NCBI RefSeq assembly: GCF_900177685.1
Contig: NZ_FXAY01000004.1
Span: 62,001-126,000, forward strand
DNA from: Agreia pratensis
GTDB lineage: Bacteria; Actinomycetota; Actinomycetes; Actinomycetales; Microbacteriaceae
Reading direction: 5' to 3'
DNA length: 64,000 nt
In this document: positions 8,844 through 20,967 of the stretch, piece after piece
Position numbering within the stretch: position 1 is the stretch's first letter
Layout: the number at the start of each line of letters is the position of its first letter
The notes under the pieces: model-generated
The model's input: the letters and a program-made list of their open reading frames with translations, nothing else
What the model was told of the DNA's origin: nothing
Databases searched by the model: none
Translations under genes and position numbers: made by a program

Positions 8844-9833
8844 ATGGTTGCAGCATCCTCGAGCGATATTCGCCACATCATCGTCGACACCGACACCGGA
8901 ATCGACGATGCACTCGCGCTGCTCTACCTGGCCGGCCGCGATGATGCGGAGATCTCGGCGATCACGAGCGTCTACGGAAACACCCCGGTCGAAGACGCGG
9001 TAGCGAACATCGCCCGGGTGCTGAAAATCGCTGGCCTCGAAGACACCCTCGTTGCGAAGGGCGCCGCTGGGCCAATCAACGCTGAGCCGCGGATCGCCGG
9101 TCATGTGCACGGACATGACGGTCTGGGGGATATCTACAGCGAGAAGCTCGTGCCACGCAATCTGTCGCCCCTGTCGTCGGCCGAACTGCTCGTCGAGCTG
9201 GCGCGGTCACGCCCCGGCTACTACGACCTGCTGCCGATCGGACCGCTCACGAACGTGGGACTCGCCCTCGAGATCGAGCCCCAGCTGCTCACGATGTTCC
9301 GCTCGACGGTGATCATGGGCGGCTCGGGGCCGTTCCCGCCGCTCGGCACCGTACAGATGGTCGACGCGAACATTCAGAACGACGCGATCGCTGCGGCGCG
9401 CGTCTTCGCTGCACCACGCACCGGTCTCGTGATGGTGGGTGTGAACGTGACCGCTGGCACGATCGTCGATGAGGCGGCCGTGCAGTCGCTGCACCGTGCC
9501 GGTACGGAGTGGGGCACGTTCTCGGCCGCCATCCTCGAGGCGTACATGGACTTCTATCAGTTCTCGTGGGGGCGCAGGGTGTCGCCCGCGCACGATGGAC
9601 TAGCTGCCGCTCTGCTCGTTCAGCCCGAGTGGATCACCTCGTCGGTTAAGGGGCCCGTGAACATCACCACCGACGGCTTCGCCACCCGGGCACATCTCGT
9701 GCGCACCGACGAAGGCCTGCCTGTGAGCTGGCCGATCACGCCGGCACCTGACACGCAGGTCGTACTCGATGTCGACAGGCAGGCGTTCCTCGCAGACTTC
9801 GTCTCGGTGCTGGCAGGACTCGGCCGCGCATAG
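8844..9833 (+). CDS. inosine-uridine preferring nucleoside hydrolase
   Basis: This 329-residue cytosolic enzyme probably splits the N-glycosidic bond of ribonucleosides. The N-terminal DTDTGIDDA (15-23) supplies the calcium-binding aspartates that define the family, and NVGLALEIEP and GVNVT follow the usual pattern. A clear AAGGAGA ribosome site precedes the ATG. It lies between rsmA and ispE, where no nucleoside-salvage gene is normally expected, and may be co-transcribed with them. Base preference (purine or pyrimidine) cannot be judged from the sequence. Confidence 0.9.
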   Translation: MVAASSSDIRHIIVDTDTGIDDALALLYLAGRDDAEISAITSVYGNTPVEDAVANIARVLKIAGLEDTLVAKGAAGPINAEPRIAGHVHGHDGLGDIYSEKLVPRNLSPLSSAELLVELARSRPGYYDLLPIGPLTNVGLALEIEPQLLTMFRSTVIMGGSGPFPPLGTVQMVDANIQNDAIAAARVFAAPRTGLVMVGVNVTAGTIVDEAAVQSLHRAGTEWGTFSAAILEAYMDFYQFSWGRRVSPAHDGLAAALLVQPEWITSSVKGPVNITTDGFATRAHLVRTDEGLPVSWPITPAPDTQVVLDVDRQAFLADFVSVLAGLGRA

Positions 9834-9876
9834 CCTGCGGTCGGATCGCCCCTCCGGTTGCATATAGGTTGATTGC

Positions 9877-10812
9877 ATGGTCACTCAGAGGGCGCTGTCG
9901 ACAGTGCACGTTCGGGCGCCGGGAAAGATCAACGTCTTCCTGAAGGTCGGGGCGGTGATGGATGATGGGTACCACGACGTGGCCACGGCCTATCAGGCCG
10001 TCTCGCTCTATGAAAACGTGCGCGCCACGATCTCCGACGACTTCTCTGTCTCGTTCGGAGGCAGCATCGACTGCTCGGGTCTCGAGGTGGACGGCACCAA
10101 CCTCGCCATTCGTGCGGCACGTATGCTGGCGCGCAAGGCGGGTTACCGGGGTGGTGTGCACCTCGACATCGAGAAGAATGTGCCCATCGCCGGCGGTATG
10201 GGCGGCGGCTCCGCCGATGCGGCCGCGACTCTCGTGGCGTGCGACACGCTGTGGGGAACAGATCTGGGCCGCGACGAGCTCCTGGGCCTCGCCTCCCGCC
10301 TCGGAGCCGATGTTCCGTTCGCTCTCACCGGTGGAACAGCCATCGGCACAGGGCGCGGAGACCAGCTGAGCCCCGCTCTCGCCAAGGGGTCATTCCAGTG
10401 GGTTCTAGTGCTCGCCGACTTCGGATCGAGCACACCCGAGGTGTATCGCGAGCTCGATCGGCACCGCGATCGTCACGCCCAAGACATCTTTCCCGCGCAG
10501 ACTCAGCCCACGGTCGACACCACCGTCTTGCAGGCACTGCGCTCGGGAGATTCGCTTGTGCTCGCCGACGCTCTCTACAACGACCTGCAAGCCCCCGCAT
10601 TGCATCTGAACCCGGCGCTCACGGGCATCCTCGAACTCGGTGAAGCCAACGGTGCGCTCGCAGGAATAGTGTCGGGATCGGGCCCGACGGTCGCGTTTCT
10701 CGCAGAGAACCTCGACACGGCCCTCGAACTGCAGATCGCACTGAGTGCCGCCCGGCACCGAGTCGTGCGCGTCACCGGGCCTGTTCACGGCGCGCGCGTC
10801 GTATCGGACTAG
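9877..10812 (+). CDS. ispE: 4-diphosphocytidyl-2-C-methyl-D-erythritol kinase
   Basis: This 311-residue GHMP kinase phosphorylates CDP-methylerythritol in the non-mevalonate isoprenoid pathway. APGKINVFL (14-22) and the glycine-rich ATP loop [15 protein letters not shown] (103-117) are present, as is the C-terminal GSGPTVAFL segment. Length is normal. It follows the nucleoside hydrolase by 43 bases, and a small hydrolase gene begins five bases after its stop. No kinase motif is missing. Confidence 0.95.
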   Translation: MVTQRALSTVHVRAPGKINVFLKVGAVMDDGYHDVATAYQAVSLYENVRATISDDFSVSFGGSIDCSGLEVDGTNLAIRAARMLARKAGYRGGVHLDIEKNVPIAGGMGGGSADAAATLVACDTLWGTDLGRDELLGLASRLGADVPFALTGGTAIGTGRGDQLSPALAKGSFQWVLVLADFGSSTPEVYRELDRHRDRHAQDIFPAQTQPTVDTTVLQALRSGDSLVLADALYNDLQAPALHLNPALTGILELGEANGALAGIVSGSGPTVAFLAENLDTALELQIALSAARHRVVRVTGPVHGARVVSD

Positions 10813-10817
10813 ACGTC

Positions 10818-11435
10818 GTGAGCACATCCACGGTTCTTTTTGCTCCAGGAGCGGGAGGAGACCCTGCTCGCTATTCCGTTCTCATCGATGCCATCCGCGA
10901 CGCAGGTTTTTATGTCGTCGCCCCGCAGAGCGAACGCTTCGACCCGCGAACTGTCAGCACAGCGCAGTTGCAGGCGCGGGTAGGCGAGCTGCATCACGCT
11001 CTCGCAACGGAAGGCGACATCGAGTCTGGGGTGAGCGTCGTCGGACACTCGGTCGGCGCTTGGGCTGCGCTCTGCCTGGCAGGCGCCCAGCCGTGGGGCA
11101 AGGACGGCCAGCCCATCACAGTAGAAGCGAACGCGCGTGTGACCAGACTCGTGCTGTTAGCACCTACCGTCGGATGGTTCGCGGCCCCCGGCGCGCTCGA
11201 TCACGTTCAGGCTCCGATGCATGTTCACGTCGGAGCGGCAGATACTGTCACACCGCCGGGCACAGCTTCGATACTTCGCTCAGCACCCGCCGAAATCACT
11301 ATCGACGATTACGCGAACGTGGGTCACTACGACTTCATGAGCACGTTGCCGCCTCACATTTCGCCTACGCCAGGTCTCGATCATGCGGGCTTCCTCCGCG
11401 ATCTGGCTCACACAATCACTGCGCAGCTGCGATGA
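10818..11435 (+). CDS. small alpha/beta-hydrolase-fold protein
   Basis: This 205-residue protein shows an N-terminal strand with an oxyanion-type loop (FAPGAGGDP), a nucleophile elbow GHSVGA near residue 75 (G-x-S-x-G) and a possible catalytic His in YANVGHYDF. It is shorter than typical lipases and could be an esterase or thioesterase-like enzyme. The start is a GTG five bases after the ispE stop, so it is probably read with ispE. It ends seven bases before the convergent apt gene. The substrate is unknown. Confidence 0.7.
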   Translation: MSTSTVLFAPGAGGDPARYSVLIDAIRDAGFYVVAPQSERFDPRTVSTAQLQARVGELHHALATEGDIESGVSVVGHSVGAWAALCLAGAQPWGKDGQPITVEANARVTRLVLLAPTVGWFAAPGALDHVQAPMHVHVGAADTVTPPGTASILRSAPAEITIDDYANVGHYDFMSTLPPHISPTPGLDHAGFLRDLAHTITAQLR

Positions 11436-11442
11436 CTGAGGT

Positions 11443-11982
11443 CTACGACGCGGGGTAGCTGCTCAGCTCGAGGATGTCATGCCCTGCGAGAGCGGCTCGG
11501 CCTCCGAGGTCGTCGAGTGCGATGACCACGCCGATACCCGCCACGATCCAGCCGGCGCGCTCGGCGAGTTTCACGACGGCCGCCAGCGTGCCCCCGGTTG
11601 CAAGCAGGTCGTCGAGAATCACGACACGCGATCCTCGCGGCAGAACGTTCGGCTGCACCTCGAGAGTGGCCGTGCCGTATTCGAGCGCGTAGTCCTCGCT
11701 CAGCAGTTCGCCGGGAAGCTTGCCCGCCTTGCGCACCGAGACCATCCCCACGTTGCGCGCGTACGCCATGGCCGCGGCGATGCCGAACCCGCGTGCCTCG
11801 ATGCCGAGCACCGCATCCACCGTGCCCCAATCGTGCGAGGCGAACGCGTCGACGACCGAGGCGAATGCCTCTCCGTTCGCGTACACGCTGGTCACGTCGC
11901 GGAACAGGATGCCCTCGCTCGGGAAATCCTGCACCGTGATCAGATGGGCATCGATGAGTTCGGCAGTCGTTTGAGCTGGCAT
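11443..11982 (-). CDS. apt: adenine phosphoribosyltransferase
   Basis: This 179-residue type I phosphoribosyltransferase converts adenine and PRPP to AMP. The PRPP-binding motif VVILDDLLATGGT lies at 120-132, and FPSEGILFRDVT (20-31) and GIEARGF (60-66) match Apt. It stands alone on the minus strand, away from the secDF-relA neighbourhood where actinobacterial apt is often found. Together with the nucleoside hydrolase 2 kb away it could supply nucleobase salvage, but joint regulation is only a guess. Confidence 0.93.
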   Translation of the reverse strand: MPAQTTAELIDAHLITVQDFPSEGILFRDVTSVYANGEAFASVVDAFASHDWGTVDAVLGIEARGFGIAAAMAYARNVGMVSVRKAGKLPGELLSEDYALEYGTATLEVQPNVLPRGSRVVILDDLLATGGTLAAVVKLAERAGWIVAGIGVVIALDDLGGRAALAGHDILELSSYPAS

Positions 11983-12053
11983 ACCTTCACGCTACCGGCG
12001 CTCAGACCCGCCGCATGACGAGGTGCACAGGCGAGGAGCGATAAGTTTGAGCG

Positions 12054-13406
12054 ATGATCGACTCCTCACCCCTCGGCGACGACGCGCTCGCGCTGCTGCG
12101 CGACCTCATCCGCAGCGCGTGCGTGAACGACGGAACCTACGCGTCCGGTCAGGAAATTCGGAACACCGACGTCTTGAGGCGATTCTTCGAGGGTGTCGAC
12201 GTGGATCCCGTCGTCGTCGAATCGGCGCCCGGTCGAGCGACGCTCGTCGTGCGCATCCCCGGCACCGACCCGCAGGCGCCGTCTCTCGCGCTGGTCGGGC
12301 ACATCGACGTCGTGCCCGTGATGCACGGAGGCTGGAGCCATGACCCGTTCGCCGCAGACATCGTGGGCGACGAACTCTACGGTCGCGGCACCCTCGACAT
12401 GCTCTATCTGACGGCCGCCTATGCGGTGGCCACGAGAGCTGCCGCATCCAAAGGTCGCGCTCTGCGTGGCGACCTCATATTCGTGGCGGTCGCCGACGAA
12501 GAGGGCGGCAGCCGTCTCGGCATCGAATGGCTCATGCAGCACCACCCCGAACTCATCGATGCCGACTACGTGCTTACCGAATCGGGCGGCGTCCCTGTCG
12601 GCGGCTCAGCGGGCGCGCCGCACTCCGTGACCGTGACCGTGGGGGAGAAGGGGCTGGCCCGACGACGACTGCTGATCCGCGGGATCCCCGGACACGGTTC
12701 TGCGCCGTGGGGCTCGTCGAATGCCGGTGTGATCGCGGCCGAGGCGGTGACCCGGCTCACGCGGTTCGCGCCCCGTGCCGTCATCGGCGACTACTGGCCG
12801 CGCTACGTCGAGGCTCTCGACCTCGACCCCGATGTGTCGAGGCGACTCACCTCCGTGGCAGAGATCCTGGGGGCGCTTCCGGCGCTCGGTGAACTCGCGG
12901 GCTACGCTCACGCGACGACACACACGACCATCTCGCCCAACGTGATCCGAGCGGGCGACGCGATCAACGTCATCCCGGGCGAGGCCAGTATCGACCTCGA
13001 CATCAGGCAGCTGCCCGGGGTATCTCCCGAGGCCGTCGACGCGTACGTCATGGCCGCGCTCGGCGACCTGATGCAACACATCGAGATCGTGGATGTCGTC
13101 GGTGCGTCGTTCAGCCCGGCCAACGTCTCGCCGATGGATACGCCGCTCTTCGACGTGCTCGCCGAGGTCATCGACGAGGCGTATCCGGGGGCCGTGCCGC
13201 TGCCGATCATCGCGGCGGGAGGATCGGACGCCCGGTTCTATCGTGCTAAGGGCCGACAGGCCTATGGCTTCTCGGTGCTGTCGCGGCGATGGGACTACGG
13301 GCGCTTCCGTCACCTCATCCACGGCAACGACGAGCACATCGACCTCGAATCGGTCACGCTCACCGCTCGTGCCTTGGATTCGGTCGTGAGGCGTTTTCTG
13401 GGCTGA
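12054..13406 (+). CDS. M20-family metallopeptidase
   Basis: This 450-residue co-catalytic zinc hydrolase has the M20 signatures: GHIDVVP with H83 and D85, GRGTLDM with the bridging D115, and the catalytic pair E149/E150 in ADEEGGS. A dimerisation domain sits in the middle, around ISPNVIRAGDAINVIP. It is probably a cytosolic peptidase, carboxypeptidase or N-acyl-amino-acid deacylase; the exact substrate cannot be set. It lies in the ArgE/DapE superfamily, and argG is 2 kb downstream, but the sequence is not clearly ArgE. Confidence 0.88.
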   Translation: MIDSSPLGDDALALLRDLIRSACVNDGTYASGQEIRNTDVLRRFFEGVDVDPVVVESAPGRATLVVRIPGTDPQAPSLALVGHIDVVPVMHGGWSHDPFAADIVGDELYGRGTLDMLYLTAAYAVATRAAASKGRALRGDLIFVAVADEEGGSRLGIEWLMQHHPELIDADYVLTESGGVPVGGSAGAPHSVTVTVGEKGLARRRLLIRGIPGHGSAPWGSSNAGVIAAEAVTRLTRFAPRAVIGDYWPRYVEALDLDPDVSRRLTSVAEILGALPALGELAGYAHATTHTTISPNVIRAGDAINVIPGEASIDLDIRQLPGVSPEAVDAYVMAALGDLMQHIEIVDVVGASFSPANVSPMDTPLFDVLAEVIDEAYPGAVPLPIIAAGGSDARFYRAKGRQAYGFSVLSRRWDYGRFRHLIHGNDEHIDLESVTLTARALDSVVRRFLG

Positions 13407-13445
13407 CCGGCAGGACGGCCCTCGGATCGCGGGTAACCTCGACAG

Positions 13446-17157
<3,712 letters not shown>

Positions 17158-17185
17158 AGTTCCAACTTATCCGTCTCGTGCTCTA

Positions 17186-17204
17186 TTGACAACCAGGTTG
17201 TCAA
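17186..17204. promoter_or_regulatory. MarR operator 1, overlapping the hydrolase -35 element
   Basis: TTGACAACCAGGTTGTCAA is a perfect palindrome of two 9-base arms around a single A. Its first six bases, TTGACA, make a consensus -35; TAACAT at 17210-17215 is a reasonable -10 at 18 bases. Repressor binding would therefore block the promoter of the downstream hydrolase gene. Confidence 0.7.
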
Positions 17205-17213
17205 CTCAATAAC

Positions 17214-17232
17214 ATGTCAACCATGTTGTCAA
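17214..17232. promoter_or_regulatory. MarR operator 2
   Basis: ATGTCAACCATGTTGTCAA matches operator 1 at 16 of 19 positions. It begins 28 bases downstream, close to three helical turns, so two dimers could bind the same DNA face. It covers the region just after the predicted -10 element of the hydrolase promoter. Confidence 0.65.
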
Positions 17233-17262
17233 TTCGACGCATTTTTCGAAAGAAGGATTCCG

Positions 17263-18150
17263 ATGAGCACATCTCCTACTCCTGCATCGATTGCGGGCAT
17301 CGATCATCACTACGTCGACGTCAACGGCACCACGTTGCATTACGTCTCTGCTGGCGATGAGGGCTCTCCGATCCTGCTCGTCCACGGCTTCCCGGAGTCG
17401 TGGTGGGCTTTCCACAAGGTCATCCCGCTCCTGGCGGCTACGCATCGGGTCTTCGCCGTCGATCTGCGCGGTTTCGGCGACTCGGCTGTGGCGGCCGACG
17501 GGTTCACCAGTGCGACTGCTGCTGACGACCTCCACCAGCTCATCGCAGCACTGGGAGTCGGTCCCGTGCATCTCGCCGCACAGGACATCTCTGGTGGAGC
17601 CGCGTTTCGACTGGCCGCCATGCACCCCGACGACATCGTGAGTTTCACGGCGACCGAAATGGGATTGGCCGGCTTCGGTCTCGAGGGTCTTGCCGACGTC
17701 ACACACGGCGGCTCATGGCACATCGGCGTTCTCGCGTCGCCGGGAATCGCAGAGATGCTTTTCGCCGGTCGCGAGGAACAGATCCTCGGTAGCTGGGCAT
17801 TCCCCGCAATGACAGCCGTCGTCGATTCGATCACGAGCTATGATGTTGCGGAATTCGTGCGTACGTACGCGCGCGGAGGGGGTTGGCGTGGAGCGATCGG
17901 CCTGTATCAGTCGATGCTCGGCGAGGGTGGCGCCGTAAAAGCACTCGCCGAGTCCAGCCCGATCACGGTGCCCGCGCTGGCGATCGGGGGCTTCGGGGGG
18001 CCGTTCACCGCTGGGACCCTCAGCCACGTCGTGTCCGGCGAGGTGCAATCAGTTCAGCTCGACGGGGTCGGCCACTACGTCGCCCTGGAAGCCCCATCCG
18101 CCTTCGCCGACGCCATCCTCGCATTCACAGGCCGGGTCGACGCCTCCTAG
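17263..18150 (+). CDS. alpha/beta hydrolase, epoxide-hydrolase-like
   Basis: This 295-residue protein has the HGFPESWWAFHKV oxyanion segment and a nucleophile elbow in AQDISGGAA, where an Asp replaces Ser as in epoxide hydrolases and haloalkane dehalogenases. The C-terminal GVGHYVALEAP offers the catalytic His. A ribosome site (GAAAGAAGGA) precedes the ATG. It is controlled in all likelihood by the divergent MarR. The Asp nucleophile argues for epoxide hydrolysis or dehalogenation rather than esterase chemistry; the substrate is unknown. Confidence 0.85.
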   Translation: MSTSPTPASIAGIDHHYVDVNGTTLHYVSAGDEGSPILLVHGFPESWWAFHKVIPLLAATHRVFAVDLRGFGDSAVAADGFTSATAADDLHQLIAALGVGPVHLAAQDISGGAAFRLAAMHPDDIVSFTATEMGLAGFGLEGLADVTHGGSWHIGVLASPGIAEMLFAGREEQILGSWAFPAMTAVVDSITSYDVAEFVRTYARGGGWRGAIGLYQSMLGEGGAVKALAESSPITVPALAIGGFGGPFTAGTLSHVVSGEVQSVQLDGVGHYVALEAPSAFADAILAFTGRVDAS

Positions 18151-18200
18151 CCACATTGCCTCAGGCCTTCCCTGTCCGGTTGTGCGAGAGCAGCCACGGC

Positions 18201-19391
18201 TCAGGGCGTGAGCGCGAACACCGTTTCGCAGCCCAGCGATTCGACGCTCGACGACGTGCCGTCGACGGGGAGTGCCGCCGCACACACCCGCACGAGGCCC
18301 TGCGCGGCGACCTCGGTTCCTCCGTTGAAACCGTGATCGAAGCCCGCTAGCGAATCGACCGTCAGGGCGCCGCGCGTCGTCGCGCCGGCCTGCAGTGTCG
18401 TCGCCTGGATGCGGCCCGCCGCATCCGTCACCGTGATTCGCACTGAGTTGGATGCCCGCAGCGAGCTCGGGTCGATCGCCCAGCCCTTGGCCACGATGCG
18501 GCCGCGCACGACCGAGACGTCGTCGAGTGCGCCCTGGGTGATCGAGCCGCGCGTCGGATCGCCGAACCACTCGGAATAGAACTTCCAGAAGTTCAGATTG
18601 CCGAAAGCGCCGCAGGGCGCGTCTGCATCGCCGGCGATGGCGGCCGCGTTGGGTTGGTAGGGCGTGTAGTAGTAGAGCGCCGCCGTCGCGATGTTCTTGA
18701 GCGTCACGTCGGCGCTGCCGCAGGATGCGTCGGGGTTGTAGGCGATCGGGCTCGGCTGGCCGATCGGTCGGCTCGTGAAGAACTCGGTCGTTCCGGGCGG
18801 GTTGGAATAGCGCTTGAGCTGCCAGGCAGCCCAGTACAGCTGGTTGTAGAAGCCCGAGTACTCCACGTCGCACGCTGCCGTGTCGGGGCACGCATAGCCC
18901 GTGGCGAATGAGAAGTCGCCGGCTGTCGGGGCGGGGTTGCGCACCAGGGACTGCTCCTTCTGTAACAGAACGAGCAGTGCCTTCTGGCTGATGCCGCAGG
19001 CGAGGCCGACTTTGGCGATGATCTCGGCACCCGTCTCCGACTCGCGACCGCCGTAGGCGCCGCACACATCGTCGCCCTCGCGCGTCACGGTCTTCTGGGT
19101 GTAGTCGGCCAGGCAGACCACACCTGGGGAGCACTCGGCAACCTGCTCGTCGAGAAACTCCTGCACCTCGTCGGCGTCGAGTGCGCCGCCGTCGTAGAAG
19201 AGTTCGTCGGAGATGATGAATCCGGGGTCGAAAACCGTGTCAGCCACGACCGTCACGGCGGTCGGGGCGATGGATGCGGCATCCGCCCGCGCGCTGGCCG
19301 GGTTCGTCGGGCCGGCCGCGGTCGTAACGAGGCCAAGACCGACGAGGGCCGCCGTGAGCACGACGAAACGACGAGAGATAAGACGAACCAC
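18201..19391 (-). CDS. secreted actinobacterial protein of unknown function
   Basis: This 396-residue protein has an N-terminal signal peptide (basic VRLISRR, hydrophobic core, likely cleavage after ASA-R/A near 35). The body carries conserved features of a family common in Actinobacteria: FIISDELFYD, the Cys-rich block with PGVVCLADY, LVLLQKEQSLV, ATGYACPDTAACD, FYNQLYWAAWQLKRY and ALYYYTPYQPN. Several Cys pairs suggest disulfides outside the cell. A C-terminal beta-rich extension of about 100 residues follows. The start is a GTG directly after the TAG of the upstream MarR gene, so it is in that operon. Function is unknown. Confidence 0.8.
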   Translation of the reverse strand: MVRLISRRFVVLTAALVGLGLVTTAAGPTNPASARADAASIAPTAVTVVADTVFDPGFIISDELFYDGGALDADEVQEFLDEQVAECSPGVVCLADYTQKTVTREGDDVCGAYGGRESETGAEIIAKVGLACGISQKALLVLLQKEQSLVRNPAPTAGDFSFATGYACPDTAACDVEYSGFYNQLYWAAWQLKRYSNPPGTTEFFTSRPIGQPSPIAYNPDASCGSADVTLKNIATAALYYYTPYQPNAAAIAGDADAPCGAFGNLNFWKFYSEWFGDPTRGSITQGALDDVSVVRGRIVAKGWAIDPSSLRASNSVRITVTDAAGRIQATTLQAGATTRGALTVDSLAGFDHGFNGGTEVAAQGLVRVCAAALPVDGTSSSVESLGCETVFALTP

Positions 19392-19892
19392 CTAATCGAA
19401 GTCGACGCTGAGTTTGCGGAGCAGAGCGGCGATGCGCTCCTGGTCTGATGTGCTGAGTCGGCTGAGCAGCTCGCCCTCTGCGGTGACCAGCGCGGTTATC
19501 GCTCCGTCGACGCGGTCGCGACCCTCGTCGGTCATCGAGACGAGAATGCCCCGGCCGTCGTGCGGATCGGTGCGGCGCTCTACCAGGCCGCGCCGCGACA
19601 TCCGATCGATGCGGTTGGTCATGGTGCCGGAGGAGACGAGTGTCTGTTCGAGCAGGGCTTTGGGGCTGAGCTGATGCGGCTCACCCGCTCGCCGGAGGGC
19701 GGAGAGTACGTCGAATTCCCACGACTCGAGCTCACTGGTGGCGAAGGCCGTGCGGCGCGTGCGTTCGAGGTGCCTCGACAATCGCCAGACTCGTGAGAGC
19801 ACCTTGAGTGGAGCGAAGTCGAGATCGGGTCGCTCGCGCTCCCACGCGTCGACGATTCCGTCGACGGAATCTCGAGGAGTCGCATCGGGCAC
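19392..19892 (-). CDS. MarR-family transcriptional regulator
   Basis: This 166-residue winged-helix protein has an N-terminal dimerisation helix region, a recognition region LLEQTLVSSGTMTNRIDRMSR (shown only in part as VSSGTMTNRID) and a wing with DPHDGRGILVSMTDEGR. The GTG at 19892 is chosen because the reading frame further upstream lacks homology and runs into the tRNA gene region. It is immediately upstream of the secreted-protein gene, with stop and next start adjoining, implying co-transcription. Its target and ligand are not evident. Confidence 0.85.
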   Translation of the reverse strand: MPDATPRDSVDGIVDAWERERPDLDFAPLKVLSRVWRLSRHLERTRRTAFATSELESWEFDVLSALRRAGEPHQLSPKALLEQTLVSSGTMTNRIDRMSRRGLVERRTDPHDGRGILVSMTDEGRDRVDGAITALVTAEGELLSRLSTSDQERIAALLRKLSVDFD

Positions 19893-19993
19893 GCATCCAT
19901 TATGTGGGGCGGGGGCCGTTATATGGGGCAGGGGCCGTCGGCAGGCTCCGTGTCTGGCAGAATTGGGGAATGCGTGTTTCACGGAGCGCGCGG

Positions 19994-20065
19994 TCCGCCT
20001 TGGTGTAATGGCAGCACGACAGCCTTTGGAGCTGTTAGGTCTAGGTTCGAGTCCTGGAGGCGGAG
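19994..20065 (+). tRNA. tRNA-Gln (anticodon UUG)
   Basis: A full cloverleaf can be folded by eye. The acceptor arm TCCGCCT pairs with AGGCGGA. The D-arm holds GGTGTAATGGCAGC. The anticodon stem ACAGC/GCTGT encloses the loop CTTTGGA with anticodon TTG. The T-arm CTAGG/CCTGG encloses TTCGAGT. The discriminator base is G and CCA is not encoded. It lies on the plus strand ahead of a DUF1266 gene. In many Actinobacteria tRNA-Gln sits beside glmU; here glmU is 25 kb away. Confidence 0.95.
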
Positions 20066-20118
20066 CCTTTGCTGTCCCGGTATATCTGCGATCAGAAGAG
20101 TACGAAGTGGAGATCGGT

Positions 20119-20967
20119 GTGGACGACGTCGTGCAGTGGTTGAGTGAGAACTGGGGATGGGTAGCGGCGATCGTCGTCGGCATCCTGGTCGTGGCGGCGG
20201 CGTTGAATCTCCTTCCCGACGCCCGCATCCCGACCAGCCCTGACTTTCCGACGAGCGGCGATGAAGCGCGCGATCTGGCGGTCGGAGCGATTCAGATCGT
20301 CACCTCGGAGGGCAAATGGAATGATCCGGAGTCCCACACCATCCGAGACTCCAAGGGTCTGCGCTCGAGGCTTGTATCGATGTGGGGGCTCACCGATCGC
20401 GAGAGCTGGCTCGAGACTCTCGAGGAGCTGCCGCAGCGTCGCACCGACTCGCTGCGCGATTCTCTGCTCGAGCTCAGAGCGGAGTTGGCGCGCACCAGCG
20501 GCCGGAGACCCTCTCAGCGCGAGTGGCTCGCTGCTGCCAAAGAGCGCGGAGCGTCGGGTCGCGACGTCAAGTCCGTGATCAATGCCGTGACCGAGATCGA
20601 GAAGAGCCTGAAGAAGAGCGCCTTGCGCACCGTTGTTCTTCCCGCGGGTGCGACCATCGAATCGGTGCGCGGATACGCGCAGGGGCAGCAGATCGCACTC
20701 GCGACCTGGGGCGTCGCGCTGGGCTTTGCGACGCGCGAAGACATTCGACCGGTCCTCCGTCAGGTCAGCGCTGAGGCTCGACGTGACTTCGGCTCCTGGG
20801 AGGAGTTCGGTCGCAGCTATCTGCTCGGTCGCGTTATGCGGCTGGTCGAGCAGGGCATGCCGGTCGAGAAGGCGATCGAGAAGAACGACGACGGAATCCG
20901 CGCCTACGGGCAGCTTTTCGACGCGAAGCGCGGCAACAGCGGGCCATGGAGCACCCTGCCCTGGTGA
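20119..20967 (+). CDS. DUF1266 protein with N-terminal membrane anchor
   Basis: This roughly 282-residue protein has one N-terminal helix (WGWVAAIVVGILVVAAAL) and a soluble part. The C-terminal half resembles DUF1266: LATWGVALGFATRED followed by GSWEEFGRSYLLGRVMR. The GTG at 20119 is preferred because GGAG lies five bases upstream; a GTG at 20107 is the alternative. The next gene overlaps its end by 22 bases and is also a membrane protein, so the two probably work together. DUF1266 has no established function; the family is often a partner in poorly characterised envelope or toxin-immunity settings, which I cannot confirm here. Confidence 0.7.
   Translation: MDDVVQWLSENWGWVAAIVVGILVVAAALNLLPDARIPTSPDFPTSGDEARDLAVGAIQIVTSEGKWNDPESHTIRDSKGLRSRLVSMWGLTDRESWLETLEELPQRRTDSLRDSLLELRAELARTSGRRPSQREWLAAAKERGASGRDVKSVINAVTEIEKSLKKSALRTVVLPAGATIESVRGYAQGQQIALATWGVALGFATREDIRPVLRQVSAEARRDFGSWEEFGRSYLLGRVMRLVEQGMPVEKAIEKNDDGIRAYGQLFDAKRGNSGPWSTLPW

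Noticed and set aside
12054-13406. ArgE (acetylornithine deacetylase)
   Set aside because: Only superfamily-level motifs are shared; proximity to argG alone is not enough.
19994-20118. Integrative element attachment site at the tRNA-Gln 3' end
   Set aside because: No integrase gene and no duplicated tRNA 3' end were found in the window.
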